A stretch of DNA of 64,000 nt from positions 59,699 through 123,698 of the forward strand of contig NZ_SSXV01000013.1 in the NCBI RefSeq assembly GCF_009469595.2. The letters are read 5' to 3'. The notes beneath the pieces are model-generated. The model was not told the origin of the DNA and ran no database searches. It worked only from the letters and a program-made list of their open reading frames with translations. The stretch is from Thauera sp. 2A1. Its GTDB lineage: Bacteria; Pseudomonadota; Gammaproteobacteria; Burkholderiales; Rhodocyclaceae. Of the stretch, positions 20,833 to 35,721 are shown in pieces (positions within the stretch are counted from its first letter, which is position 1; the number at the start of each line of letters is the position of its first letter). Position numbers and translations under genes: made by a program.

Positions 20833-21105
20833 TATCAGTCCGACACAACTATGACGCATGACCGGAAGTCAATCACGAGGAGTTCAATAGACCTCAATCT
20901 TTCCGAAGTCGGTATTCGTCCATGATCTTGGGCTTGGAAACAAAAACCTGCCATATGTGCCAAGGCCGTTCAGGCCGACCTGCTGAATTTCAGCCCACTC
21001 GCGAATCATGGGTGGGCTGAAGCCCACCCTAAGAAAGGCGTGCGGCCTTGGAACCGCGGGCTTCCGCCGACTTGTGGAGGGAGACCACCCCCAGCAGTAA
21101 CACCC
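20833..21105. other. Gene-free stretch between defence operon and ABC exporter
   Basis: I see no gene here. The left part should hold the promoter for the restriction operon. A strong inverted repeat at 21010-21029 is listed separately. The end of the stretch lies downstream of the ABC exporter operon, which is transcribed toward it. Confidence 0.6.
21010..21029. repeat. REP-like inverted repeat downstream of the ABC exporter
   Basis: GGGTGGGCT and AGCCCACCC form a perfect 9-bp stem with a two-base centre. A partial copy, CAGCCCACT, lies about 20 bases to the left at 20991-20999. The motif resembles the GGTGGGCT/AGCCCACC palindromes scattered in many proteobacterial genomes. It may act as a terminator for the minus-strand permease gene or be an interspersed repeat. 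Confidence 0.5.
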
Positions 21106-21863
21106 TTACGGCTTCAACCGATACCCCGTCCGCAGCATCCAGGTCGCAACCCCCACGAACACCGCGAGAAACAGTAGCGACATGCCCAGGCTGATGCCGA
21201 CCGCCACATCGGCATGGCCGTAGAAGCTCCAGCGGAAGCCGCTCACCAGGTACACCACCGGGTTGAACAGCGTGATCGTCCGCCACAGCGGCGGCAGCAT
21301 GTCGATGGAGTAAAAGCTGCCGCCGAGGAAGGTGAGCGGGGTGATGATCAGCAGCGGCACCAATTGCAGCTTTTCGAAGTTGTCGGCCCAGATGCCAAGG
21401 ATGAAGCCGAGCAGGCTGAAGCTGACCGCGGTGAGCAGCAGGAAGCCGATCATCCACAGCGGGTGCTCGATGCGCAGCGGCACGAAGAAGGTTGCGGTGG
21501 CGAGGATGATCACGCTCAGCAGGATGGACTTCGTTGCCGCCGCGCCGACGTAGCTCAGCACGATCTCGAAGTGCGACACCGGCGCCGACAGCAGTTCGTA
21601 GATGGTGCGCGAGAACTTCGGGAAGAAGATGCCGAACGACGCGTTCGACACGCTCTGCGTCAGCAGGTTGAGCATGATCAGCCCGGGCACGAGGAAGGCG
21701 CCGTAGCTGACGCCGCCCACCTCCGGGATGCGCGCGCCGATGGCCGAGCCGAATACGACGAAGTACAGCGAAGTGGTGATCACCGGCGCCAGCACGCTCT
21801 GCAGGAGCGTGCGCCGGGTGCGCGCCATCTCGAAAAGATAGATCGCGCGGACCGCGTGCCAGT

Positions 21864-21867
<4 letters not shown>
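21106..21867 (-). CDS. ABC-2 type exporter permease (YadH-like)
   Basis: The 253-residue integral membrane protein has about six hydrophobic segments and the ABC-2 permease pattern. It ends with the conserved [20 protein letters not shown] loop and [17 protein letters not shown]. It is the membrane partner of the ATPase encoded just upstream, with which it overlaps by four bases (ATGA at 21864-21867). The exported substrate cannot be told from sequence. YadGH-like systems are generally annotated as multidrug or lipid-linked exporters. Confidence 0.9.
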
Positions 21868-22811
<944 letters not shown>

Positions 22812-22875
22812 GGGGCGAAGATAGCAGATCGGCGGGAAGCGTCATTCGGGACGCGACGACTTTGTCCGAATCAGA

Positions 22876-23349
22876 TCACGGCACCCACCCATGGCTGCCG
22901 GCGACGGCGCCGAGCACGGTCACCAGGCTGACCGTCAGCAGGAAAGCGTGCAGCCGCTCGATGCGGCGGAAGGTGCGCTCGGGGTCGCGGCGGGCAGACT
23001 CGCGGAACCAGCGGTGCAGGACGAGCGGTTCGGCAATGAAGAGCATGACGGTGAACAGGACCCACACCGCCACCATCGCATGCATCCACCAGAACGCCGG
23101 GCTGAGGAAGCGTTCCCACAGGTTCCACGCCTGCGCCATGTAGAAACCGGTCGCCCCCACCAGCAACGTGGTGCCGCGCGCCTGCCAGGCGAAGCGCCCC
23201 TCGATCGCCTCGAAGAAATCCACCCGCTCGCCAGGCTCCTTCAGGCGGCGTACCGCAGGCAGCAGGACGGTAGTGACGAAGGCGACGCCGCCGATCCACA
23301 GCACGACGCCGAGAACGTGCAGTGCACGGGCGAGAATCTGGTGTTCCAT
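22876..23349 (-). CDS. CopD-like four-helix membrane protein
   Basis: The 157-residue protein has about four hydrophobic helices. The first contains ARALHVLGVVLWIGGVAFVT, similar to the heme or copper-related CopD/DUF families. A conserved histidine, His10, lies in the first helix, and further histidines sit at the edge of helix three. The polar stretch RRDPERTFRRIERLH precedes the last helix. Copper transport or respiratory-chain assembly are possible roles, but nothing in the sequence proves either. It lies between the ABC exporter and the DctBD-like genes without operon-like spacing to either. Confidence 0.55.
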   Translation of the reverse strand: MEHQILARALHVLGVVLWIGGVAFVTTVLLPAVRRLKEPGERVDFFEAIEGRFAWQARGTTLLVGATGFYMAQAWNLWERFLSPAFWWMHAMVAVWVLFTVMLFIAEPLVLHRWFRESARRDPERTFRRIERLHAFLLTVSLVTVLGAVAGSHGWVP

Positions 23350-23526
23350 GATTGGCGAACGGGATGATCGAAAGCGCCCAGCTTAGCCCGTCGCGAGCCC
23401 ACCCGACTTTGCGAGCATCAAGGCGCCGGGCCAATCGCACGCCGTTTGACCGCAACCTTTCGGCGTCGGTAGCGCGTGTGCCCTACCGCCAGACGGGGCT
23501 CGGCACACTCGCGCGACTGCCCGCGC

Positions 23527-24851
<1,325 letters not shown>

Positions 24852-24855
<4 letters not shown>

Positions 24856-26702
24856 GGGCTTGGGGCGAGCGGTAGCTCGAGCGTGAAGACGGCGCCGCCG
24901 TCCGGGTGATTGGTGCCGTGCAGGCTGCCGCCGAAGTCGCGGACGATGCCGGCGGAAATGACCAGCCCCAGGCCGAGCCCCTCGCCCGCCGGCTTGGTGG
25001 TGAAGAACGGCTCGAACAGACGTGCGCGAGCATCCTCGCTGAGCCCCGGACCATGGTCGCGGACGTGCAGGCGGACCATGCCGTCGGCGCACTCCCAGCG
25101 CAGCTCGATGCGCGGCTGCGCCAGATCCGCCATCGCATCGAGCGCGTTGCCGATCAGATTGACCAGCACCTGCTCCAGCCGGTTCGCATCGCACAGCGCT
25201 ACGGGTTCGTCGGCCGGGCAGGTGCGCTCGATCACTGCGCCGCTGCGCCCGATGCGCGCCTCGAGCAGGCTCAGCGCGTTGTCCACCGCCTGGCACAGCC
25301 GCACCGATTCCGACTGCCCGCTGGAGCGACGCGCGAAGTTGCGCAACTGGCCGGTGATGCGCCCCATACGGTCGGCCAGCTCGGCGATGCGCTCGAGGTT
25401 GCCGCGTGCGGTGGCGGTGTCGCCGCGTTCCAGGAAGCGCCCGGCATTGGCCGACAGCGTGCGCAGGGCCGCCAACGGCTGGTTGAGTTCGTGCGCGATG
25501 CCGGTCGACAACTGGCCGATCACAGCCAGCTTGCCGGCCTGCACCAGCTCGTCCTGCGCTGCACGCAGCGTGCGTTCGGCGCGGATGCGCTCGGCGACCT
25601 CGTCCTGCAGTTGCTGGTTGGCGGCCGACAGGTCGAGCGTGCGCTCTTCCACCTTGCGCTCCAGCTCGTCGTGCGCCTTTTGCAGCGCCTCGCGCGCCGC
25701 CAGGCGATGGCGCAGGTGGCGGCGGCGCTCGGCGACGATGACGCCGAGCATGCACAGGCAGGCGGCGGCGATGGCCGCCAGCGCCGCGCGGCTCTGCGCG
25801 AGGCTGTCGACCTGCTCGAGCTGCGACAGCACGGTGAGCGTCCACGGCGTGCCGGGCAAGGGCCGCGACTGCGCGAGAAAGCGCCCGCTGACCGGATAGA
25901 CGGACACGGTGGCCGGACCGTCGGCGGCGATCCGCACCAGGCGCGCGCCGTGGCCGAAATCCTCGATGTCGCGCAGACCCAGCGGCTGCAGCGCACGGTG
26001 GTTGTATTGCTGGGTGTGGTCGAAGGCCGCCCGCGTCTTGTCGTCGAGCGCGCGCAAGGTGGTGAACTTCCAGCCGGCGACGGCCGACAGGATGACCACG
26101 CCGTTCTCGTCGGCCACCAGCACCGGCGCCTCGACGGTGGACCAGGATTTCTCGAGCTGTTCGAGGCTGACCTTCACCACCGCCACGCCGAGGACTTCCT
26201 GGTCGCCCGCCAGGGTCGCCGCGAGGTAGTAGCCCGGATCGCCGCGCGTGGTGCCGATGCCGAAGAAGCGGCCGTTGCCGACCGCCATCGCATCACGGAA
26301 ATACGGCCGAAAGGAGAGGTCCTCACCGACGAAGCTGTCGGGCCGCCGCCAGTTGCTCGCTGCCGCGACCCTGCCCTGCGTATCCATGACGTAGATCGAC
26401 AAGGTGCCGGCGCGCTCGTTGAGGCGCTCGAGGTAGGTATTGACGCGCGCCACCGCCTCCGCGTCGTCGGGCCGGGCGAGCAGGTCAAGCACGCCCTGCT
26501 CCAGGCTCAGCGTGCCGGGCAGGAAGGCGTACTTGCCGATCTCGCGCTCGAGGCTTGCCGCATAAAGGTCGAGCCGATGCAGGCCGGTGGCCTGAAGTTC
26601 GGCGACGCCCAGGCGCTGCGCCACGCGATAGGAGGCAAGGCCGCTCAGCCCGACCAGGGCAGCACACAGCAGCAACAGGGCCAGGGTGCGTGAGCGGGGC
26701 AT
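24852..26702 (-). CDS. dctB: DctB-type sensor histidine kinase
   Basis: The 616-residue inner-membrane kinase has a transmembrane helix at residues 7-25 and a periplasmic dCACHE-type sensor to about residue 290 (with YVMDTQGRVAAAS and FRPYFRDA motifs). A second helix lies near residue 310, followed by a coiled linker. The H-box is STGIAHELNQPLAALRT and the N-box is QVLVNLIGNALDA. FFTTKPAGEGLGLGL closes the ATPase. These are the marks of the DctB/NtrB-like HPK4 family that senses C4-dicarboxylates. It overlaps dctD by four bases. Substrate specificity is inferred from the neighbouring dctA and aspA genes. Confidence 0.88.
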
Positions 26703-26750
26703 GAGGCGCGTTTCGGGTGGCGACGTCGTTGGTCGATGGTAGCAGCCGCG

Positions 26751-27506
26751 TCAGCCGGCGAGGTCGGCAAGCTGCTTGACGATGAGCACGATCACCACGC
26801 CGAGGAAGGCCTTGCGGATGAAGCCGGCGCCATGCTTGAGCGCCAGGTGGGTGCCGAGATAGGAGCCGGCCAGGTTGCACACCGCCATCACCAGCCCGAT
26901 CTGCCACAGGATGGGCCCATGGCTGGCGAAGAAGACGATCGCCGACAGGTTGGTGGCGAAGTTGATCACCTTGGCGCTGGCCGAGCCCTGCACGAAGTCC
27001 ATGCCGAACAGCCGGATGAAGCCGAAGATCAGGAAGCTGCCGGTGCCGGGACCGAAGAAGCCGTCGTAGAGACCGATCACGCCGCCAAAGAGCGCGGCCT
27101 TCCAGCGGTCGCCGTCGGTCACCGCGCGCGTGACGCGGTGGCCGAAGTCCTTCTTCATGAAGGTGTAGATCGCCACCGCGATCATCAGCACCACCACCAG
27201 CGGCCGCATGGTCTCGCGCGGCAGCCAGGCCACCAGCGCGGCACCGCCCCAGGCGCCGAGCAGCGCGGCCGCGGTGGCCGGCAGCACGATCGTCCATGGA
27301 ATGCGCACGCTGCGCGCATAGCGCCACAGCGCCGCACCGGTGCCGGCGATGCTGGACACCTTGTTGGTGCCGAACAGCGTCGGGATGGCGGTTTGCGGAA
27401 ACTGCGACAGCAGCACCGGGATCTGGATCAGGCCACCGCCGCCCACCACGGCATCGACCATGCCGGCGAAGAAGGCTGCGGGCGCAAGGATGTACCAGTC
27501 GATCAT
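26751..27506 (-). CDS. TSUP (TauE/SafE) family membrane transporter
   Basis: The 251-residue protein is an integral membrane transporter with about eight hydrophobic segments. The two TSUP repeat halves are marked by GMVDAVVGGGGLIQIPVL and GLYDGFFGPGTGSFLIFG. Members export or import sulfonates, sulfite or small organic anions. It lies between dctA and the DctBD-like genes on the same strand. A strong hairpin separates it from dctA, so co-transcription is uncertain. The substrate is not evident; an organic acid is a reasonable guess from context. Confidence 0.9.
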   Translation of the reverse strand: MIDWYILAPAAFFAGMVDAVVGGGGLIQIPVLLSQFPQTAIPTLFGTNKVSSIAGTGAALWRYARSVRIPWTIVLPATAAALLGAWGGAALVAWLPRETMRPLVVVLMIAVAIYTFMKKDFGHRVTRAVTDGDRWKAALFGGVIGLYDGFFGPGTGSFLIFGFIRLFGMDFVQGSASAKVINFATNLSAIVFFASHGPILWQIGLVMAVCNLAGSYLGTHLALKHGAGFIRKAFLGVVIVLIVKQLADLAG

Positions 27507-27534
27507 CTTTCGGTCTTGATTCGGTCAACGGGAC

Positions 27535-27557
27535 GGCCCGGTGCCAGGCACCGGGCC
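27535..27557 (-). terminator. Strong hairpin downstream of dctA
   Basis: GGCCCGGTG and CACCGGGCC form a perfect 9-bp stem around a five-base loop that can extend further. It follows the dctA stop and precedes the TSUP gene. There is no clear uridine tract, so it may attenuate rather than fully stop transcription. Confidence 0.5.
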
Positions 27558-27606
27558 GCAAGGGGGTTCCGACTCACGAGCAGGCCGGAACCGGATCGGA
27601 TCAGCG

Positions 27607-28905
27607 TCAGGCCGCCTGGGGCATGAGCTCCCCGGGAGCGGGCATGGCGTCTTCGGTCTCGGCGAGCGCGGGATCCACCGGCTCGATCGCGCCCTCCCAC
27701 TTTGCCACGACCGCGGTGGCGATCGCATTGCCCATCACATTGGTCGCGGTGCGGCCCATGTCGAGGAAGTGGTCGATGCCCAGCACCAGCAGCACGCCGG
27801 CTTCCGGCAGGCCGAACATCGGCAGCACCGCAGCGACCACCACCAGCGACGAACGTGGCACGCCGGCAATACCCTTGCTCGACACCATCAGCACCAGCAG
27901 CATGGTGATCTGGCTCGTCAGCGACATCTCGATGCCGTAGGCCTGGGCCACGAACAGCGCCGCGAACGAGGTATAGATCATCGAGCCGTCGAGGTTGAAG
28001 GAGTAACCCAGCGGCAACACGAACCCGGTGACGCGGTTGCTGATGCCGAACTTCTCGAGCTGCTCCATCAGCTTCGGGTAAGCCGATTCGCTGCTCGCGG
28101 TCGAGAAGCCGATCAGCATCGGATTGCGCACCAGCTTGATCAGGCTGAACACCTTCCGCCCCAGCACCAGGTAACCGGCCAGGATCAGCACCGTCCACAA
28201 CACGGCCAGCGCCAGGTAGAAGCTCAGCATGAACTTGCCGAACACCGCCAGCATGCCCACGCCCTGCGTGGTGATGGCGCCGGCCACCGCCGCGAACACG
28301 CCCACCGGCGCAAAACGCATCACGTAGTCGGTGACCTTGAGCATCACATGCACGATGTCATCCATCGTGCCCACCAGCGAACGTGCCGTCTGGTTGTGCA
28401 GGTGGCCCAGCGCGAGGCCGAAGAACACCGAAAAGACGAGGATCTGCAGGATGGAATTGCTCGCCATCGACTCGACGATGCTCTTCGGGAAGACGTGGGT
28501 GACGAACTCCTTCAGGTTAAGCGCGCTGGTCTTCAGGTTGGTCGCGGTGCCCACCTCCGGCAGGGCCACCCCGAGCGCGCTGCCCGGATGCAGCAGGTTC
28601 GCGGCGATGAGGCCGATCGTCAGCGACACCAGCGAGGCGCCGATGAACCACCCCAGCGCGCGGCCGCCGATACGGCCCATCGTCTTCGAATCGCCCATGT
28701 TCGCCAGGCCCGCGACCAGGGTCGCGAATACCAGCGGCGCGATGACCATCTTGATCATGCGCAGAAAGATGTCGGTGAGCATGCCGAAGTAGCCGGCGAT
28801 CTCCTTCGCCACCTCCGGACTCGCCATCGTGTTGCAGGCATAGCCGACGACGACGCCCAGCGCCATCGCGACCAGGATCCAGCTCGTCAAACGGTTCATC
28901 TTCAT
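27607..28905 (-). CDS. dctA: C4-dicarboxylate:proton/sodium symporter DctA
   Basis: The 432-residue DAACS-family transporter imports succinate, fumarate, malate and related dicarboxylates. It shows the serine-rich hairpin GFSTASSESAYPKL, the YSFNLDGSMIYTSFA segment and the late VMSSKGIAGVPRSS motif of glutamate/dicarboxylate carriers. ATG 28905 has GAGAGG upstream. It lies only 38 bp after aspA, so the two are probably one operon read from the sigma-54 promoter ahead of aspA. Aspartase makes fumarate and ammonia from aspartate, and DctA would supply or balance the dicarboxylate pool. Confidence 0.94.
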   Translation of the reverse strand: MKMNRLTSWILVAMALGVVVGYACNTMASPEVAKEIAGYFGMLTDIFLRMIKMVIAPLVFATLVAGLANMGDSKTMGRIGGRALGWFIGASLVSLTIGLIAANLLHPGSALGVALPEVGTATNLKTSALNLKEFVTHVFPKSIVESMASNSILQILVFSVFFGLALGHLHNQTARSLVGTMDDIVHVMLKVTDYVMRFAPVGVFAAVAGAITTQGVGMLAVFGKFMLSFYLALAVLWTVLILAGYLVLGRKVFSLIKLVRNPMLIGFSTASSESAYPKLMEQLEKFGISNRVTGFVLPLGYSFNLDGSMIYTSFAALFVAQAYGIEMSLTSQITMLLVLMVSSKGIAGVPRSSLVVVAAVLPMFGLPEAGVLLVLGIDHFLDMGRTATNVMGNAIATAVVAKWEGAIEPVDPALAETEDAMPAPGELMPQAA

Positions 28906-28943
28906 ATCGTGTTCCTCTCGATCTCGTCCGTCGTCGGATGGCA

Positions 28944-30362
28944 TCAGGCCTTGGCGGGAATCATCTGCGGGCGCGTCAGCACCTCGGGGCGCAGCACGTC
29001 GGCGAGCTGGTCGGCGCTCATCAGGCCCCGATCGAGCACGATCTCGGCAACACCGCGGCCGCTGCGGAAGGCTTCGGCGGCAACTTCGGTGGCGTTGGCG
29101 TAGCCGATGTAGGGGTTCAGCGCGGTGACGATGCCGATCGAGCGCTCGACCGACGCGCGCAGCAGGTCGCGGTTGGCAGTGATGCCGCTGACGCAGTGGT
29201 CGGCGAGCACGCGGCAGCCGTTGGACAGGTGCAGCACGCTCTTGAACAGGCTGTGGGCGATGATGGGCTCGAAGGCGTTCAACTGCAGTTGCCCGGCTTC
29301 GGCGGCGAAGGTCACGGTGAGGTCGTTGCCGATGATCTCGAAGGCGATCTGGTTCACCACCTCGGGGATCACCGGATTCACCTTGCCCGGCATGATGGAC
29401 GAGCCGGCCTGACGCGCCGGCAGGTTGATCTCGCCCAGGCCGGCGCGCGGCCCTGAAGACAACAGGCGCAGGTCGTTGCACACCTTGGAGAGCTTCACCG
29501 CGACGCGCTTGAGCACACCCGACAACTGCACGAAGGAGCCGCAGTCCTGCGTGGCCTCGATCAGGTTCGGCGAAGTGACGACCGGCACGCCGCTGACCTC
29601 GGCGAGGCGGCGGCAAACCAGCGGCGCGTATTCCGGGTGCGCGTTGATGCCGGTGCCGATCGCGGTGGCGCCGAGGTTGATCTCGCGGATCAGCAGTGCC
29701 GCTTCCTTCAGGCGCTCCTCGTCCTCGCCCAGCATCACCGCGTAGGTCGAGAACTCCTGGCCGAGCGTCATCGGCACCGCGTCCTGCAATTGCGTGCGGC
29801 CCATCTTCAGCACGTCGGCGAACTCGTCCGCCTTGCGCTCGAAGGCCTTGCGCAGATAGGCCATCGCATCGACCAGGCGGAAGATGCCGACATAGGTCGC
29901 CAGCTTCAACGCCGTCGGATAGACGTCGTTGGTCGACTGGCTCATGTTCACATGCTCGTTGGGGTGCAGGTGCGAATATTCGCCGCGCGCGTGGCCCATC
30001 AGCTCGAGCGCGCGGTTGGCGATGACTTCGTTGGCGTTCATGTTGGTGGACGTGCCCGCTCCGCCCTGGATCACGTCGACGACGAACTGGTCGTGCCACC
30101 GTCCATCGATCACCTCGCGGCAGGCGGCGACGATGGCGTCGCAACGGCGCGCATCGAGCAGCCCGAGCTGGCGGTTGGCTTCCGCGGCGGCCTTCTTGAT
30201 CTGCGCCAGGGCGCGGATCAGGTCGGGATAGGCGGCGATGGTGATGCCGGTGATGGGGAAGTTCTCGCAGGCGCGCAGCGTATGCACGCCGTAGTAAGCC
30301 GCAGCCGGCACCTCGCGGTCGCCAAGCAGGTCGTGTTCGATGCGAACGGGCAGTGAATCCAT
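28944..30362 (-). CDS. aspA: Aspartate ammonia-lyase
   Basis: Aspartase interconverts L-aspartate with fumarate and ammonia. The 472-residue protein has the fumarase/aspartase superfamily signature GSSIMPGKVNPVIPE and the substrate loop GAGTSTNMNANEVI. The HPNEHVNMSQSTNDVYP segment is also typical. I chose ATG 30362 because GGAG lies six bases upstream; a longer frame adds 20 unrelated residues. The gene heads an operon with dctA. A sigma-54 promoter fits exactly in front of it. Confidence 0.94.
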   Translation of the reverse strand: MDSLPVRIEHDLLGDREVPAAAYYGVHTLRACENFPITGITIAAYPDLIRALAQIKKAAAEANRQLGLLDARRCDAIVAACREVIDGRWHDQFVVDVIQGGAGTSTNMNANEVIANRALELMGHARGEYSHLHPNEHVNMSQSTNDVYPTALKLATYVGIFRLVDAMAYLRKAFERKADEFADVLKMGRTQLQDAVPMTLGQEFSTYAVMLGEDEERLKEAALLIREINLGATAIGTGINAHPEYAPLVCRRLAEVSGVPVVTSPNLIEATQDCGSFVQLSGVLKRVAVKLSKVCNDLRLLSSGPRAGLGEINLPARQAGSSIMPGKVNPVIPEVVNQIAFEIIGNDLTVTFAAEAGQLQLNAFEPIIAHSLFKSVLHLSNGCRVLADHCVSGITANRDLLRASVERSIGIVTALNPYIGYANATEVAAEAFRSGRGVAEIVLDRGLMSADQLADVLRPEVLTRPQMIPAKA

Positions 30363-30417
30363 GTCTGTCTCCTTTGGTTTGAGGCTCGCCGCGAGTCGGG
30401 AAGAGCTACTACTGCAT

Positions 30418-30434
30418 TGCACGCCGCGTGCCAG
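30418..30434 (-). promoter_or_regulatory. Sigma-54 promoter of the aspA-dctA operon
   Basis: On the minus strand the element reads CTGGCACGCGGCGTGCA. It matches the -24/-12 consensus YTGGCACG-N4-TTGCW at all but one position, with the invariant GG and GC at the correct ten-base spacing. Transcription would start near 30407, giving a leader of about 45 bases with a good ribosome binding site for aspA. The nearby DctD-type activator is of the required class. Confidence 0.8.
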
Positions 30435-30515
30435 CCGGAGACGATTTCAAGTCACTGTTTTATCATAAGAAAAAATTTTCGGATGAGCGCGTTCGACGAG
30501 AACCCGAACAGGCCG

Positions 30516-30553
30516 CCCTGCCGGCCGTCCGGATTTCCGAACGGCCGGCAGGG
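30516..30553. promoter_or_regulatory. Large palindrome upstream of the sigma-54 promoter, candidate enhancer site
   Basis: CCCTGCCGGCCGT at 30516-30528 and ACGGCCGGCAGGG at 30541-30553 are perfect 13-base arms. The centre, 30530-30539, is itself dyadic and reads CGGAAATCCG on the minus strand. It lies about 95 bases beyond the sigma-54 element, a typical distance for an NtrC-family enhancer. The core resembles DctD sites as I remember them. The same structure could instead be the terminator of the DUF99 gene that ends at 30682. Confidence 0.5.
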
Positions 30554-30681
30554 TCGATGAGTGACGTCACGCCTCCCCGCGAGCCGCTGCAGGGTGTGGA
30601 AGGGACTCAATCCAGCATCGTGCCAACTGCCGCCGATGAGCCGACGCTCACGCGGGACCGGGAATCAGGGCCGTCGGCGGA
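30554..30681. other. Rest of the gene-free stretch between aspA and the DUF99 gene
   Basis: No gene is seen from 30363 to 30681. Apart from the sigma-54 element and the palindrome, the only visible structure is a perfect ten-base palindrome GTGACGTCAC at 30561-30570, of unknown use. Confidence 0.4.
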
Positions 30682-31248
30682 TCAGGCTCGACCGGTGCTC
30701 TCGCCACGCGTCACGCCGCCGGCGATCAGGTGGGCGACGCGCAGCGGCTCGGGAATCCGGCTGTGGCGGATCAGGGGCGTCAGCAGGCAGGACGCTTCGG
30801 CCAGGGACAGGCCGGCGCGTTGCACGAACAGCGGGCCGATGGCCTCGATCGGACCGGCGGCCTCGATCAGCCGCCATTTGCGCGCGCCGCCGCGCACGTG
30901 TCCGAGCAGCGCGCGGCGTACCGCATCGAGATCGGGCGGCTGGCGCAGTACGACCAGCACCGGCATGCCGAGCGCCGCATGCAGCGCCGGCAGGTCGACG
31001 ACGTTGAAGCCGGCGAAGGTGATGCCCTGCAGCAAGACCGCATGGAGCTGGGGAAAGAAGCGCGAGCGGCGCACGAGCTCGACGATCACCCGGGTCGCAT
31101 TGGCACCGTCGCGCCGCAGCTTGCCCGACAGCACGCCGTCCAGACGGTCGCCGGAAAACACCGCCCCCACCACCATCACGTCGCCGCGGTGGCTACGCTC
31201 GAAGGGGGCGTCGTCGAAGGCGACGACGTGATGGATATGGCGTGGCAT
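30682..31248 (-). CDS. DUF99 family protein (endonuclease V-like fold)
   Basis: The 188-residue protein matches DUF99, a family better known from archaea and related to endonuclease V. It has the N-terminal FDDAPFERS motif. It also has VVGAVFSGDRLDGVL, the DGANATRVIVELVRRSRF segment, and the LLQGITFAGFNVVDL core, followed by PVLVVLRQPPD. The acidic residues of the nuclease-like site appear present. The biochemical role is unknown; nucleic acid processing is the usual guess. ATG 31248 was chosen because family similarity starts directly after it. The neighbours upstream are a gene remnant and guaA. Confidence 0.82.
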   Translation of the reverse strand: MPRHIHHVVAFDDAPFERSHRGDVMVVGAVFSGDRLDGVLSGKLRRDGANATRVIVELVRRSRFFPQLHAVLLQGITFAGFNVVDLPALHAALGMPVLVVLRQPPDLDAVRRALLGHVRGGARKWRLIEAAGPIEAIGPLFVQRAGLSLAEASCLLTPLIRHSRIPEPLRVAHLIAGGVTRGESTGRA

Positions 31249-31426
31249 GTCGGCCCTAACCCGCTTCCGCGGTTGTCTGGAGTCGGCGTGCCGGGAGCAT
31301 ACGACGGTACGTCTGCGGCGGCTCGTATCCCTTGCGGCGGCATCTGACACCGTGTCGCTCACCGAGCGGTTGGCGATCGACGACGAAGCGCTGGCCGACC
31401 TCCTGCTCGACAACCTGCGGCAGGGA

Positions 31427-31603
31427 TCAACGCTGCCGGAATCCTGCCTGAAGCTCGGCGAATTGCCGCTGCGATTCGATGGGGGCGATCTGCATGTTGA
31501 AGAGCTTCTGTGCCTTGCTGAGCGTGGCCCGGCTATCCGGCACACCAACGCTGCGCAGCGCCGTACCACCATCGGGATCGTCGACCAGGGAAGTCTGTTT
31601 CAT
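31427..31603 (-). pseudogene. Short remnant of an unknown protein gene (58 aa)
   Basis: The frame starts MKQTSLVDDPDGGTALRSVG and continues through TLSKAQKLFNMQIAPIESQR before stopping after 58 residues. The composition looks protein-like, with a polar, helix-prone second half. This opening resembles the N-terminus of longer J-domain-associated hypothetical proteins as I remember them, so it may be a truncated or frameshifted copy. No continuing frame of good quality is found before the DUF99 gene. The ribosome binding site is weak. It begins 36 bp after the guaA stop on the same strand. It could also be a real small gene. Confidence 0.4.
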
Positions 31604-31639
31604 GATGCCAAAAAGAGAATCATCCGGCGAACTGCGACG

Positions 31640-33205
<1,566 letters not shown>

Positions 33206-33279
33206 GGCGCGAACGTCTCTAGCGTCAAAAAAAGGAAAGGCGGCCTTGCAGCCGCCTGGTGTCTTGCCGGCAAGCGCGA

Positions 33280-35311
<2,032 letters not shown>

Positions 35312-35398
35312 AAGCGAAGATCAGGGCGCCGTCATGGCCCGGGCGACCGGCAAAGCCGCCGACGGCCGCAGCCCATGCGCCGCTGCGCGCTCCTGCCC

Positions 35399-35719
35399 TC
35401 ACTCTTCCGCCGGACCGCCGCCCTTCTTCATGACCTTGCCTTCATCGGCGCGCTTCTTGCGCACCGCCTTGGGATCAGCGATCAGCGGGCGGTAGATCTC
35501 GATGCGGTCGCGATCTCTCAATACCGTGTCGGGCTTGGCGAGCTTGGCGAAGATGCCGAGCTTGTTGCGACCGTCGAGCTCGATGTCGGGATACTTCTGC
35601 AACAGGCCGGACGCCTCGACCGCCTGACGCGCGGTCGCCCCCTCGTCGAGCTGGAGCTGCACGACTTCCGCGCGATGCTGCAGAGCATAGACGACTTCGA
35701 CGCGAATGTGCTCAGCCAT
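35399..35719 (-). CDS. rnfH: RnfH family ubiquitin-like protein
   Basis: The 106-residue protein has the beta-grasp pattern of RnfH: IRVEVVYALQHRAEVVQLQLDEGAT, then IFAKLAKPDTVLRDRDRIEIYRPL. A lysine-rich tail follows. Its function is uncertain. It is a standard partner of ratA, and the two genes lie two bases apart on the same strand, so they are translationally coupled. Confidence 0.9.
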   Translation of the reverse strand: MAEHIRVEVVYALQHRAEVVQLQLDEGATARQAVEASGLLQKYPDIELDGRNKLGIFAKLAKPDTVLRDRDRIEIYRPLIADPKAVRKKRADEGKVMKKGGGPAEE

Positions 35720-35721
35720 GA

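Noticed and set aside
24856..25845. Long N-terminal extension of the DctD-type regulator
   Set aside because: The frame runs through the coding sequence of the sensor kinase in another frame. The receiver domain starts directly at ATG 24855.
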